Source of the DNA: Phymatolithon calcareum
Lineage: Eukaryota; Rhodophyta; Florideophyceae; Hapalidiales
Assembly: GCA_977006965.1 (NCBI GenBank)
Contig: OZ345359.1
Location: forward strand, 620,001 to 684,000
Length of the DNA: 64,000 nt
Reading direction: 5' to 3'
Each line of letters starts with the position of its first letter. Position 1 is the stretch's first letter. The notes below the pieces were generated by a model, which worked only from the letters and a program-made list of their open reading frames with translations, ran no database searches and was not told the DNA's origin. Position numbers and translations under genes: made by a program. Positions 11,602-20,980 of this stretch are shown here, in pieces.

Positions 11602-12433
11602 GGTTCATCTTAACGGCGCTTATCATCAATGGTCAATGTGTGTTTTTGAAGGTTCGGTCCTCCGTTCTGCACTCACGGCCGATAACGGCCGTATCTCTAT
11701 TCCGCAAGTTGTTAAAGCACTCGTCTTGTATTACCACACGCGCGAAACCCGCATCTGCATATCGTGCGATGCTCATCCCTCAATGTGCTGCAATTGTCCG
11801 GTGTCTCTTCGTCAATCTGAACACCCTAACGACCTGCGTTTCTATGCGCATAACACCCGCACGCATCTCGGCCATTATTCTGGTAAGCAGACTATGCTGT
11901 ATGTGCACGACTTGATATGTATCAGTTTCCGGCATGTCACCGACATAAAGCACCTCTCCGGTGACATCATCTGTGATAGTTCGGTAAAGTGCAGATTGCA
12001 TGGCACCATTGTGATCCTGATTTGGACCCGTTTGAGTCTTTTGAATGAAGTAACAGGCACCCTGCTGTCCAAAATTGAAAGCTGGAACAATGACCCAATC
12101 GCAGTAGAACTGCCGATCAGAGCTAGTATCGTCGGCACCGCGGTAAATGTAGGAGTTTGTCATGTACGGCCCGACGCGTCCGGCCTTGACGTCTTGTTTG
12201 ATTTTACCAGCCACCTTGTACTGCAGGTTAAGAGGACATGTGAGGACACCGGAATCGACATGAGGGTTGGGGAAGAAGAGAAATTCGCGGGCCCATTCGG
12301 CTTGGGCGAGGTTGAAAACATGTTCGAGAATGTCGCACATGCTGGGTATTGGTTTGTTCATCCAGTTGACATGTGGCCCGACACCCTGGGCCACCTGGCG
12401 GATGGCGGCCGCCATCGCGGCGGGGTTCATTGA
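11066..12433 (+). CDS. Hypothetical ORF spanning inverted repeat 1
   Basis: An ATG at 11066 opens a 455-codon frame. It covers the left arm (about 178 aa), the spacer (about 100 aa) and then runs antisense through the right arm. The arm-encoded part starts MSMNPAAMAAAIRQVAQGVG and looks like genuine protein, with hydrophobic and charged residues well mixed; I do not recognise it. The antisense part is probably an accident of the inverted duplication. If the gene is functional, its natural end probably lies in or near the spacer or behind an intron I cannot place. Confidence 0.35.
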   Translation: MSMNPAAMAAAIRQVAQGVGPHVNWMNKPIPSMCDILEHVFNLAQAEWAREFLFFPNPHVDSGVLTCPLNLQYKVAGKIKQDVKAGRVGPYMTNSYIYRGADDTSSDRQFYCDWVIVPAFNFGQQGACYFIQKTQTGPNQDHNGAMQSALYRTITDDVTGEVLYVGDMPETDTYQVVHMVHLNGAYHQWSMCVFEGSVLRSALTADNGRISIPQVVKALVLYYHTRETRICISCDAHPSMCCNCPVSLRQSEHPNDLRFYAHNTRTHLGHYSGKQTMLYVHDLICISFRHVTDIKHLSGDIICDSSVKCRLHGTIVILIWTRLSLLNEVTGTLLSKIESWNNDPIAVELPIRASIVGTAVNVGVCHVRPDASGLDVLFDFTSHLVLQVKRTCEDTGIDMRVGEEEKFAGPFGLGEVENMFENVAHAGYWFVHPVDMWPDTLGHLADGGRHRGGVH

Positions 12434-12436
12434 CAT
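11780..12436 (-). CDS. Hypothetical ORF, mirror copy with a different C-terminus
   Basis: 218 aa from an ATG in the right arm. The first about 178 residues are identical to the ORF starting at 11066. The last about 40 residues come from the spacer read in reverse and differ completely, ending RVFRLTKRHRTIAAH. The two mirror ORFs are convergent and overlap in the spacer. The product is unknown; this may be the truncated copy. Confidence 0.35.
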   Translation of the reverse strand: MSMNPAAMAAAIRQVAQGVGPHVNWMNKPIPSMCDILEHVFNLAQAEWAREFLFFPNPHVDSGVLTCPLNLQYKVAGKIKQDVKAGRVGPYMTNSYIYRGADDTSSDRQFYCDWVIVPAFNFGQQGACYFIQKTQTGPNQDHNGAMQSALYRTITDDVTGEVLYVGDMPETDTYQVVHIQHSLLTRIMAEMRAGVMRIETQVVRVFRLTKRHRTIAAH

Positions 12437-12477
12437 GGGAGAGATAGACAGGGACGAGCGCCGTGCGGTGAGGTGCG
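11901..12477 (-). repeat. Inverted repeat 1, right arm (577 bp)
   Basis: Mirror copy of 11025-11601. It carries the same ATG and the same 5' coding part, reading leftwards. Just outside it, 12478-12540 contains short CCAGTCCAGAC/CCAGACCAG-like direct repeats. Confidence 0.95.
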
Positions 12478-13083
12478 GGACGGGGCGGTCCAGTCCAGAC
12501 TAGACCAGACCAGAACAGTCCGGTGTGGTCGTGCCCGACTAAAGCAAGGGGTCAGTGTTTGTTGTTAATATAACGGCTCCCACGCTTTCTCAACTGTCAT
12601 GACAACCGTAATTTGGATTGTATTTATGCACGCAGTCTCAGCCGGTGGTGGTGGACATTTCGGTATCTTCTTGGCGATATAGACGGAAGCCTTTTTTCTA
12701 TGTGGTTTGCTTTGACGTGCTCCTCTGTCTTCGTCTTGCTTGACCTGGTCTTGTCACTGGGGTCGACGTTGATCCACCAGCGGCGTTCATCGCAGAGCTC
12801 GTTCACTATATCGCTGTGTTGTGGGGTGCTTCTTTTTGGAGACGAGTTGCGAAGATACGTGGCGTTCTCTTCTAGTGCGAGCACCGTCGATTAATTTTTG
12901 TAAGGTGATATTCTCTAACAAGTACTTTGGAGTCTACTTATTTTACTATCCCTACGCGCATCATGCAAAGCGGGTTAACCTCTTGAGCATGACCATTACC
13001 GTCTTGTCTCACGATATAATTTCAAAAAAATAATAGCAAGGCAATATCCAACTCGCCTCTGTTTATTCTCCTGTCACGACACC
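12478..13083. other. Intergenic region, no gene recognised
   Basis: Holds short CCAGAC-type direct repeats at its left end (12490-12525), then unremarkable AT-rich sequence up to the VARS stop codon. A 93-codon open frame at 12613 has no support. Confidence 0.4.
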
Positions 13084-16032
13084 TTAACTTGCCATTCGCA
13101 ACACAGTCGCAAGTCGCTCGTTCAGGCTATGCAACTGCAAGTCCAAATTGCCTGCATTCTCCTTCGCCGCGTTTACAATTTCTGCAGGCGCCTTCTCTGC
13201 AAACCCAGGTGCGTTTAACCGCCGCCTCAACCCATCAAGGTCCTTCTGCACACGCCCGATTTGTTTCTCAAGCCGCAATCTCTCCTTCTCATAGTCGATC
13301 ATGTCACGCAACGGGATCACAGCTCTTAAACCTTGTTCCACATTGAGCTGCAGAAATTCATCCTCGTCCTGCCCTACAGTCGCTTCACCACCGTCGTCAA
13401 CGTGAACATCAAACTGTGCAATGTCAATCTTTGCGAGCAGTGCGAGGGCCCCCTTTTCCTCTTCAATATCCCCAGCCGTTATTCTGTCTGCAAACACAGA
13501 GATCGGTACGCGTTTTGATGGTGCGACATCGTACTCAGCTCGCGCATTACGCACCGCTCGCACGAGCGCCTGACAACGAGCGAATCTTTCCACAGCGTCC
13601 GAGTCGATTGTACCGCCTTGCGGCCACTGTGCCGCGATGAGCGCGTACTCTCCGCCATCGCTACGCGGAAAGCGTTGCCAAAGCGCTTCCGTGACAAAAG
13701 GCATGAAAGGATGTAATAAACGAAGGCTCGAGTCCACGACGTATACGAGTGTAGCACGAGCTGCCGCCGCTGCCTCAGCATCGTCACCATAGAGGCGCGC
13801 CTTCGACGCCTCAAGGTACCATGCTGCAAATTCATCCCACAAAAATTCATAAATCTGTCGCCCCGTGTCGCCGAACGCAAAGTTGTCAAGCCCTGTGCTC
13901 GCAGACGTGACCAACGTATGTAACCGCGAAATGATATATCTCTCTGGGAGTGGTAGGTTTGGGAGCTCAGTGCAGCCAAAGTTAGAGATTCCGATTGTAG
14001 AAAGTCTCGCGTGCTCGATGTCGGTAATACCGTCAAGGTTGGTCAGGATATAACGACATGCGTTCCACAGTTTGTTTGCAAAATTGCGGTTAGATTCAAT
14101 CTTCTCCACACTTAGAGGGATATCCTGCCCAGGCGTGCTTCCAGTGACCAGCGAATAACGCAATGCGTCTGTACCATATTCCGCGATTGTGTCGAGCGGA
14201 TCCAGTACATTACCAATCGATTTGCTCATTTTTCTACCCTCTGCATCGCGAACGAGGCCATGAAGATAAACCGTCTTGAACGGGATTTTTCCAGTTAGTC
14301 CGATGGACATCATGATCATGCGAGCGACCCAAAAGAAGATAATGTCGTATCCAGTCTCCATGACAGTACCCGGAAAGTACCGATCGACATCTGCAGCATC
14401 TTTCTGAGGCCATCCCATTGTTGCAAATGGCCACAGGCCTGATGAGAACCAGGTGTCGAGCACATCGGTCTCCTGCGAGAGGGTCACCATTCCAACACCA
14501 TATTTTTCCGTCGCCTGTTGCTCTGCGTGTGCAACGTCGTGCGCCACGATGTACTCGCCAGGTCGTTCCACCACATTCCAAACCGGAATTTGATGACCCC
14601 ACATGAGCTGCCGAGAGATGCACCAGTCCTTGATATTCTCCAACCAGTTGTAGTACACTTTCTCAAACCTTTCCGGTACGATCTTAATGCGTTTATCCCG
14701 TACTGCTTCTAGAGCCGGCTTGGCCAGGCCTTCCATTTTGACAAACCATTGGGTTGATACGAGGGGCTCAACAATTTCCCCGCCGCGCTGACTTCGCGGC
14801 ACGCGACTTGTGTGATGCTCCACCTTAATGGTCAGGCCCAACTCAGAGAGTTGTTCCCATAGTTTCTCGCGGGCAACAAACCGATCAAGTCCTGCAAACG
14901 GCCCAGCATTTTCGTTAAGAGTTGCATCACGGTTCATAATATTCACAATGCTCAGCCCGTGCTTCTTCCCCAGATCATAGTCGTTTGTGTCGTGTCCTGG
15001 GGTAATCTTGAGCGCTCCTGTTCCAAATTCGCGATCCACATACTCATCCGCAATAATGCGGATCTTTCTCCCCAGCACAGGCACAACGGCATTCCTCCCG
15101 ATGAAATGGCGATATCGCGTGTCATCTGGATGCACACAGACAGCAGTATCGCCCAGAATTGTTTCCGGTCGTGTCGTGGCAACTGGAATTTCGCCACCTC
15201 CTTCCACGGGATATCTGAAGTAGTACAATTTTCCGACTTCTTCGGAAAATTCAACCTCAATATCGCTCACAGCAGTCTGCAGCCCCGGGCTCCAGTTGAC
15301 CATATAGTCCCCTCTATATATAAGCCCCTGATCATGGAGTCTGAGGAACGCTTCATTGACCGCTTCGCACATACTCTCATCCAGAGTAAATTTCTCCCTG
15401 TTCCAGTCGCAACTTGCGCCGAGTTTCCGCAGTTGCTTCGAAATGTAGCCGCCCTTCTGCCCTTTCCATTCCCAGACCTTCTGAACAAATTCTTCACGGG
15501 AAAGCTCGCGATAATCGACACCTTCACGCGCAAGTTGTTTGGCAACAACAAGTTGAGTTGCAATACCCGCATGATCCATGCCTGGTAGGTAAAGTGTGGG
15601 TCGCCCAGTCATGCGTGCATGTCGTGCTAGAATATCTTCCACCGCGACAAACATCGCGTGACCCATGTGAAGATTTCCAGTTACGTTCGGCGGAGGCATG
15701 CACATGACAAAGGGTTCTTTCCCGTTGTCCGCAACAGGAGCAAAATAACCCGCGCGTTCCCACCATTCGTAGATCGCACCCTCTAACGCGGCCGGATCGT
15801 ATCGCGTCGCCATTTCTTCCGCACTTCCACGCAGAGCTACAGGCACAGGGAATTCATTCCGTATTGCAGTCGCCGATGCACGCAGCGGAGCGGTTGTTGT
15901 TGTTGCAGCCATAACATGGGCACGTAGCCGTCGCGCAGGTGCACCAGCGCGCGCTGGGCGTAACAACACATGTGCACGACGTGGGACTGTGCGCGCAAGG
16001 ATTGCAGCCCCTGGAACGGGGATGAATGCCAT
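13084..16032 (-). CDS. VARS: Valyl-tRNA synthetase, probably organellar or dual-targeted
   Basis: 982 aa, intronless class I synthetase. The HIGH region is PPPNVTGNLHMGHAM (residues 113-127) and the KMSKS loop is GRKMSKSIGNVLDP (about 598-611). The editing-domain region, an anticodon-binding domain and a C-terminal coiled coil (about 915-980) are all present, as in bacterial-type ValRS. The first about 70 residues are rich in Ala and Arg with almost no acidic residues, a typical organelle-targeting presequence. A second ATG at codon 41 (15912) would give a form lacking most of it, so two starts could serve two compartments. The upstream TTG at 16035 was discarded in favour of the adjacent ATG. 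It is divergent from the CpcS gene, with 240 bp between starts. Confidence 0.97.
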   Translation of the reverse strand: MAFIPVPGAAILARTVPRRAHVLLRPARAGAPARRLRAHVMAATTTTAPLRASATAIRNEFPVPVALRGSAEEMATRYDPAALEGAIYEWWERAGYFAPVADNGKEPFVMCMPPPNVTGNLHMGHAMFVAVEDILARHARMTGRPTLYLPGMDHAGIATQLVVAKQLAREGVDYRELSREEFVQKVWEWKGQKGGYISKQLRKLGASCDWNREKFTLDESMCEAVNEAFLRLHDQGLIYRGDYMVNWSPGLQTAVSDIEVEFSEEVGKLYYFRYPVEGGGEIPVATTRPETILGDTAVCVHPDDTRYRHFIGRNAVVPVLGRKIRIIADEYVDREFGTGALKITPGHDTNDYDLGKKHGLSIVNIMNRDATLNENAGPFAGLDRFVAREKLWEQLSELGLTIKVEHHTSRVPRSQRGGEIVEPLVSTQWFVKMEGLAKPALEAVRDKRIKIVPERFEKVYYNWLENIKDWCISRQLMWGHQIPVWNVVERPGEYIVAHDVAHAEQQATEKYGVGMVTLSQETDVLDTWFSSGLWPFATMGWPQKDAADVDRYFPGTVMETGYDIIFFWVARMIMMSIGLTGKIPFKTVYLHGLVRDAEGRKMSKSIGNVLDPLDTIAEYGTDALRYSLVTGSTPGQDIPLSVEKIESNRNFANKLWNACRYILTNLDGITDIEHARLSTIGISNFGCTELPNLPLPERYIISRLHTLVTSASTGLDNFAFGDTGRQIYEFLWDEFAAWYLEASKARLYGDDAEAAAAARATLVYVVDSSLRLLHPFMPFVTEALWQRFPRSDGGEYALIAAQWPQGGTIDSDAVERFARCQALVRAVRNARAEYDVAPSKRVPISVFADRITAGDIEEEKGALALLAKIDIAQFDVHVDDGGEATVGQDEDEFLQLNVEQGLRAVIPLRDMIDYEKERLRLEKQIGRVQKDLDGLRRRLNAPGFAEKAPAEIVNAAKENAGNLDLQLHSLNERLATVLRMAS

Positions 16033-16272
16033 CAAGGCGAGTCTGATTGAGGCGGAAGAATCGACGTCTTAGATCTTCCTGGATGGCGAGATTACCTCGC
16101 CGTTGGTACAATCTCCGAGAATCCGTGTCAAAAACCGGGGTTTAATTTTCCAAATTTTAACCCTCTTCGCACGTCATACCCACACTCTGCACCTCAAGGG
16201 AGACGACCCAATCTGCAAACTCAAGAAGAGTACGCCAGATTGCCATTGCGCAGCACCACCTGCACAGGAGCA
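16033..16272. promoter_or_regulatory. 240-bp divergent promoter region between VARS and CpcS
   Basis: Both genes start at the edges of this short interval, so the promoters must overlap or share elements. AT-rich stretches (GGTTTAATTTTCCAAATTTTAA near 16139-16160) are the only visible candidates. Function is inferred from arrangement. Confidence 0.4.
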
Positions 16273-17334
16273 ATGATGTCAGCATTTTCCACACCCCTTC
16301 CCTTGCCGCGGCGGGCTGCAACAAACGGCCGGCCACGCAGCGCTGCATGTGGGGCGCGCATGGGTGCACTCAAGTCTGCGGACGCGATGGAATTTTTCAG
16401 CCATCGCGCTGGACGGTGGCACAGCCGACGGGTGACGCATCACCTGGCGTTCAAGAACGCCGAAAGCGGGGAGAGTGAGATTGAAATGGCGGTATTACCG
16501 CCGACGGACGAGCGCATTGAGCAATTGTGCAAGGATCACGATGTTGATCCGTCGGCTGCGAGTGGAGGATGTCATGTAACCTGGAAGGCAACAATGGCGT
16601 GGGATCAGGAGGGTCAGAATCATGAGGGGGCGACTGTGTTCGCACTAGTACCAGACGAGGGAACCGTGCGCGCCGGGCGTATTCTGCGAGATCGAGGATA
16701 TGCTGAAATAGTTCCTATCGCGGGAAGATATGCATTGACAGATGAGGACGACCTCTATCTCGAAACACCGTATGAAGGTGGAGCGGTGGAAGAGACTTTT
16801 GCATTTGACTCGGAAAACGTGTGCAATAGAACGTCAACGGTGCGCCGTTTTGGTGGCCTTGCCACAGCAACGTTTTCCACAGAAGTGCGGCTCGGAGGCC
16901 CGAGTATTGCTGATATTGTTGGCGATGTGGACGAGGCGCAGCGAGAATTGGAGGATATTTTTGAACATCATCTCTTCTTTGGCGTTAGTCCGAGCGAAGG
17001 GAAGCAGAGGGCTAAACTAGGGAGTGACTTTTTGCAAGGCAGTCGGGAAAAATTCCAGAATATTGCAATGCAAGCCAAAGGACGTGCAGGGCCGCCGAGC
17101 ACTAATAGCGCTTTTGGAGAGGGGTTCAGTGCCTCTCGTAAACCGAGCACGAACAGTGCGTTCGCGGAAGGGTGGAGTTCTTCTGTCAAACAAGAGATTG
17201 CCGAGTCAGGGGATGGGAATCTTGTGGAGGTGGCGGCCAGAAACGCTGGAATTGATCTTTCCAAGGTGCCGCCGAGTATGAGGGATGAATTTTTGGCCAG
17301 TCTTGAGAAGGACTCGGCAGCATTGAAGGAGTAG
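16273..17334 (+). CDS. CpcS/CpeS-type phycobiliprotein lyase with C-terminal extension
   Basis: 353 aa. An ATG at 16273 gives a basic, Ser/Ala/Arg-rich plastid-targeting N-terminus (about 1-36). Residues about 39-207 are the CpcS/CpeS lipocalin-like core: AMEFFSHRAGRWHSRRVTHH, ESGESEIEM, LCKDHDVDP, GGCHVTWKATMAWD, GRILRDRGYAEIVPIAGRY and RTSTVRRFGGLATATFSTEVR. These enzymes attach phycocyanobilin or related bilins to conserved cysteines of phycobiliproteins in the plastid. The core is about the usual 170-200 aa, but another about 145 residues follow that I do not know from the family. They include a tandem PSTNSAF(G/A)EG(F/W) motif at 275-301 and a predicted helical end. The gene is the best evidence for a phycobilisome-bearing host. 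Confidence 0.92.
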   Translation: MMSAFSTPLPLPRRAATNGRPRSAACGARMGALKSADAMEFFSHRAGRWHSRRVTHHLAFKNAESGESEIEMAVLPPTDERIEQLCKDHDVDPSAASGGCHVTWKATMAWDQEGQNHEGATVFALVPDEGTVRAGRILRDRGYAEIVPIAGRYALTDEDDLYLETPYEGGAVEETFAFDSENVCNRTSTVRRFGGLATATFSTEVRLGGPSIADIVGDVDEAQRELEDIFEHHLFFGVSPSEGKQRAKLGSDFLQGSREKFQNIAMQAKGRAGPPSTNSAFGEGFSASRKPSTNSAFAEGWSSSVKQEIAESGDGNLVEVAARNAGIDLSKVPPSMRDEFLASLEKDSAALKE

Positions 17335-17569
17335 AAAGTTCAGCAACGAGAGATACATGCATGTTTGTTTTAAGTTGGTTTTTCTTGCTTGGAGGTAGCG
17401 GAACGGGTTATACAGCATGAAAGGAGACGGTGATGGGGCAGTAGGGAAGAGAGGAAATAGATGAGGAGGGGACAAAACAAAGCAAAGTTAAACATCAGTT
17501 TCGCTTCTTAATTTAGTTTGTTGTTGTTGTTCGTTAATACAGCGTTGTAGACCGTCTCGTTGACCACAT

Positions 17570-17890
17570 TCACTTTGCCTTTTCGCCGGCACCACCACCG
17601 CCAGTAACTCGTTGCTCAGCATACTCCCGTCGTGTAGCATCTTGCAGAAGAGGTGCATCGACATGCTTGGGGTGGATATGTACGTAACGCACAACAGAGC
17701 CTCGAATAAATACGTTCTTGAGCGATGAGAGATGCGGGTTTCGTTCACTGTTGAGCACTTCAATGTCTTGCAATTTGCAGTTCAGAAACTGATCCACACT
17801 GTGTAGCACGCCGCGAATCATCAGATTATTCTTGAGTTCTACCGTCACTGTCTTCGCCTCCAGCGTCTTGAAGAATGAATAGAACAGCAT
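17570..17890 (-). CDS. LSM2: U6 snRNA-associated Sm-like protein LSm2
   Basis: 106 aa. It starts MLFYSFFKTL and follows LSm2 throughout: Sm1 motif TVELKNNLMIRGVLHSVDQFLN, then Sm2 in NVFIRGSVVRYVHI, ending in a short Gly-rich tail. LSm2 belongs to the LSm1-7 (mRNA decay) and LSm2-8 (U6 snRNA) rings. It is slightly longer than the usual 95 aa because of the tail. It is convergent with the CpcS gene (235 bp apart) and divergent from URI (335 bp). Confidence 0.96.
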   Translation of the reverse strand: MLFYSFFKTLEAKTVTVELKNNLMIRGVLHSVDQFLNCKLQDIEVLNSERNPHLSSLKNVFIRGSVVRYVHIHPKHVDAPLLQDATRREYAEQRVTGGGGAGEKAK

Positions 17891-18225
17891 TCTGCATACG
17901 CGTTACGTCGACGTGCAATCAATCAAACACCCACAGCCACAGAAAGAACCAATTCTCACGACGGCACAAAGCTTCTTTCTTCCGCTTCCGCTTCCGCTTC
18001 CGCCTTGGCTGGTGTCTTGAGAACTGTCTGCCTGGAGTGCTCAATTTCGCACTTACTAAAATTAATCAGCATACCCCCAAAAATTCTAGAAATCCCGCTG
18101 GGATCAGATCTCTGAACCGGATCAATTCGGTTGCTTACAGTCGTCCAGGTTAAAGCCTACTTACGGGCGAGCTACTGCTGCCGTCCTGTGTAGTAGCACG
18201 GCCAACCAGGCTTCAGCTGCTCGCG
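17891..18225. promoter_or_regulatory. Divergent upstream region between LSm2 and URI
   Basis: 335 bp containing a (CTTCCG)n-like tract near 17980-18005. It must carry the promoters of both genes; no specific motif is identified. Confidence 0.35.
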
Positions 18226-19665
18226 ATGCCGCCAAAGGCGGTCGCAAGCAGCGCGCGCACGGCCGCTGATTGCGTGCCCTCGAGCGAGGAGCAAGTATAT
18301 CTCTACTCAAAGTCGGGCACTGAACGAATAGCGGAACTCGAAGAGAAGCGGACTGGGTACGAAGCTCTCGATGCAGCTCTAGAATCTCTACCACGAAAAC
18401 TGCGCCATCCAGGGTTAATTCCACTGGGCCCTGGTCTTTTTGCACGCGGGGCGCTTGTGCGCACAAATGAAATTCTCGTGCTGCTCGGCGACAGTTACTT
18501 TGCCGAACGGACCTCCTTCCAAGCGCGTGAGATTGTACATCGTCGCCTGCAGGTTATTGACGCCCACATTGCGGAGGTGGGCGTCGGAAAGAGGGAGGTG
18601 GCAGCCGCTCTGAGCGGGGCTTCAGATGATGCGGTGCGATCGAAAGCTGTCCCGTCGGTGACAGATGCAACAGGAAAAATCATGACGTCCACTCGACGGA
18701 AGTCAGAGCCGATTTCAATGGATGCCGCTGCAAGTAGTGTTGGGTTGAAACGTCCGCCGCGATCGCCGCGTCCTTCTGCGTCGACGCTGACCGCGGGAAA
18801 GGGCAATAATGACGGGCAGAGTGGGAAGCAGAAACGAGTGTCGTTCGCGTCTGGTACAAAAGATGGTGATGCGAATATCGTGGATGAAAACGCGAGTGGA
18901 CCGAAAAGCGCAGCAGATACTGTGCGTGAAATGCTGACGAATTTCAACGATTCTGTGGAGCGAGCAGAGCAAATATCGCGTGAGAGTGGGACTGTTAATA
19001 TTGTGGAAGAATACGACAAACATGGTGTGCTTCAAAATGTGCAAGCACCGGAGGAGAATCGACCTGAAAATGCAATCGTGACAGCGGAAGATGAGATTGA
19101 GGATCTGTTCGACATGACGCGACCGAAAAAGGAAGGGGGTGAGGTTGGACAAAAGGATTTCCTTAAAATGCTCATTCAGGCAGAACGTGAAGAGGAATTG
19201 GAGCAAGCAAAAATAGAAGCGGAGCGTGCCGAGCGTGTGCGAAGAAAAGAGGCAAAAGAGTTTGGTGGCGGGTTTGCGAAAGGATTCTTTGGAAAGAACG
19301 ACAAGCGGAGCAATGCAAGTGGTGTGACTCCAAAAGGGATTTTGAAAAAGAAGGATGTGGTACCTCTAGAAAGCGTTGTAGAGGACGTTGAGGGCGAGGA
19401 AATTGATGCGACGGACAAATATGTTGAGCATGAGACGCCATTGGAGAGACAGGCTCTGGGCAACGTGGTGTTGGAACGCAGCACGGGGAGTAGAAGACCA
19501 AGACGTAAAGCTGTGGCAGTAAAGAAGACAAGAGTTGGCATCGTCAATATCGCGGAGATGGAAGAGCAAGGAGGAGGGGAGGGTGATGAAGAAGAAATAG
19601 TGGACGAGCGACCGCAGGCGAGAATATCGAAATTCAAACAGATGAGGGCCCTCCAGCAAAGATGA
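18226..19665 (+). CDS. URI1: URI-type unconventional prefoldin (RPB5 interactor)
   Basis: 479 aa. Residues about 30-120 form a prefoldin-alpha-like unit: two helices flank SLPRKLRHPGLIPLGPGLFA and GALVRTNEILVLLGDSYFAE, the diagnostic URI block. The rest is long, acidic and low in complexity, with helical stretches around 300-345 (FLKMLIQAEREEELEQAK). It ends in VDERPQARISKFKQMRA, similar to the conserved URI C-terminus. URI acts in the R2TP/prefoldin-like complex that helps assemble RNA polymerases and PIKK kinases. Its start is clear from the ATG at 18226. Confidence 0.85.
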   Translation: MPPKAVASSARTAADCVPSSEEQVYLYSKSGTERIAELEEKRTGYEALDAALESLPRKLRHPGLIPLGPGLFARGALVRTNEILVLLGDSYFAERTSFQAREIVHRRLQVIDAHIAEVGVGKREVAAALSGASDDAVRSKAVPSVTDATGKIMTSTRRKSEPISMDAAASSVGLKRPPRSPRPSASTLTAGKGNNDGQSGKQKRVSFASGTKDGDANIVDENASGPKSAADTVREMLTNFNDSVERAEQISRESGTVNIVEEYDKHGVLQNVQAPEENRPENAIVTAEDEIEDLFDMTRPKKEGGEVGQKDFLKMLIQAEREEELEQAKIEAERAERVRRKEAKEFGGGFAKGFFGKNDKRSNASGVTPKGILKKKDVVPLESVVEDVEGEEIDATDKYVEHETPLERQALGNVVLERSTGSRRPRRKAVAVKKTRVGIVNIAEMEEQGGGEGDEEEIVDERPQARISKFKQMRALQQR

Positions 19666-20980
19666 CAGATAGACAGACAGATTGCTTTGGCGTTGTCGTG
19701 GCTTGTTGTATTTTTTGGATGTATCTGGCTGGCGTTCGAGGTAACCATTGCAGTGTTCTGATCGATTGAAGTGATTCAGATACAGGAGATGTGATTATGG
19801 CAGCGAGTGCGTATCGCAGCATTTTGGGTTGCTGACGGACGGATGCGCACGGAAGAAGTTGAGCGGTGCGGTCGTTCCGTGCACATCATGCATCTGTTTG
19901 TACGATTCCTGCAATGACAAGTGTTCTATCTCGTTCTGTGATGCGGCGGCATGGTCTCGATGGCTTAAATGGGGCTTGTGGTTCAGCCAAAACGTGGCCT
20001 CTTTTTAAAATGCGAAACGCAACGTTAAACAATTCTAAAGCGTGCGTGACCTAGTTGGACGTCGACACGTTCGTGTTTCAGATGGTCGATGTCGAACTAG
20101 TGGATTGCAAGTAATCAGCGTTGAAGAGACCTGACAATAATGATGATCCAGATCGTTTTTTTATTTTCTCCAGTCGACGTTAGTTTACCGCATGCCGGTG
20201 GGAATCGAACGGATAGGGTCGGATCGGAACACAGAGTAAAATTGCCGTTGATTGATGAAGTACACAAGGAATGAACGGGACGGAAGGAAGACGCAGGACG
20301 CGCCAGGATGCGATACTGCAGGTCACGAAACCTGAGGTGTAATCTCAGCTCTTGGCGTGTGTTACGACAGCACTGCCTTCTCATGGCACGTTGTTGCAGT
20401 GCTGCGAAAATGTCTGCAGACGTATTGGTACAGCCAAAAAAATCTCGCATTCGCCAAACGGCAGGCACGTATAAAAATTTCAGCACGAAATACGATTCGC
20501 CCGTCTTGTGTCTTTATTATTACTGCTCAAATGGAAGGCAGTCACTTGCAAAGAAACAAACAAACAGCTCTCACACGTTAATTTCATGTTCGTCCTCAAC
20601 GTTGCTAAAAACATGTGAATACACGTTCATTTACGTCGCCTTGTTCATTCATTCATTTATTCATTCGTTCGCACCCTAAGTCACCAAGCAATTATTCCCA
20701 TCATCTGCCTGCCTTCGACGTCGAAATTTAAATTCGAAATAAACATATACTTTAAACGACCATCCTGGCACGCCACGCCACACCATACCACACCACACTC
20801 CACACTCCACCACACCACACTCCACCCACCACCAGCGTGTTGCCTCGCCAATGCGCTGCCGACGCCCCCGCTCCCCTATAAGACTGCCGGACCGTCCTGC
20901 CACACCGATCCACGATCGACGCGCCAAGCGCTGGCGCTCAACGTCGACGCAGCGTGCCCGCGCAGCAGCGTCGAGGAAAG
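19666..20980. other. Intergenic region with CA-rich and ATTC microsatellites
   Basis: Lies between two same-strand genes. It contains an ATTCATTCATTTATTC tract near 20645-20670 and a degenerate (CCACA/CACTCCAC)n tract at about 20770-20835. The latter is probably close to the RBR promoter or 5'UTR. No gene is recognised. Confidence 0.5.

Noticed and set aside
11069-11629. 187-codon minus-strand ORF in the left arm of inverted repeat 1
   Set aside because: It is the antisense of the arm coding sequence and equals the tail of the long plus-strand ORF only because of the mirror symmetry.
17510-18010. GTT and CTTCCG microsatellites as CRISPR-like or regulatory arrays
   Set aside because: Simple-sequence tracts without spacers in a eukaryotic nuclear setting.
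20160-20260. B-box-like word CGTTCGATTCCC on the minus strand
   Set aside because: No anticodon arm, D arm or matching acceptor strand at tRNA spacing.
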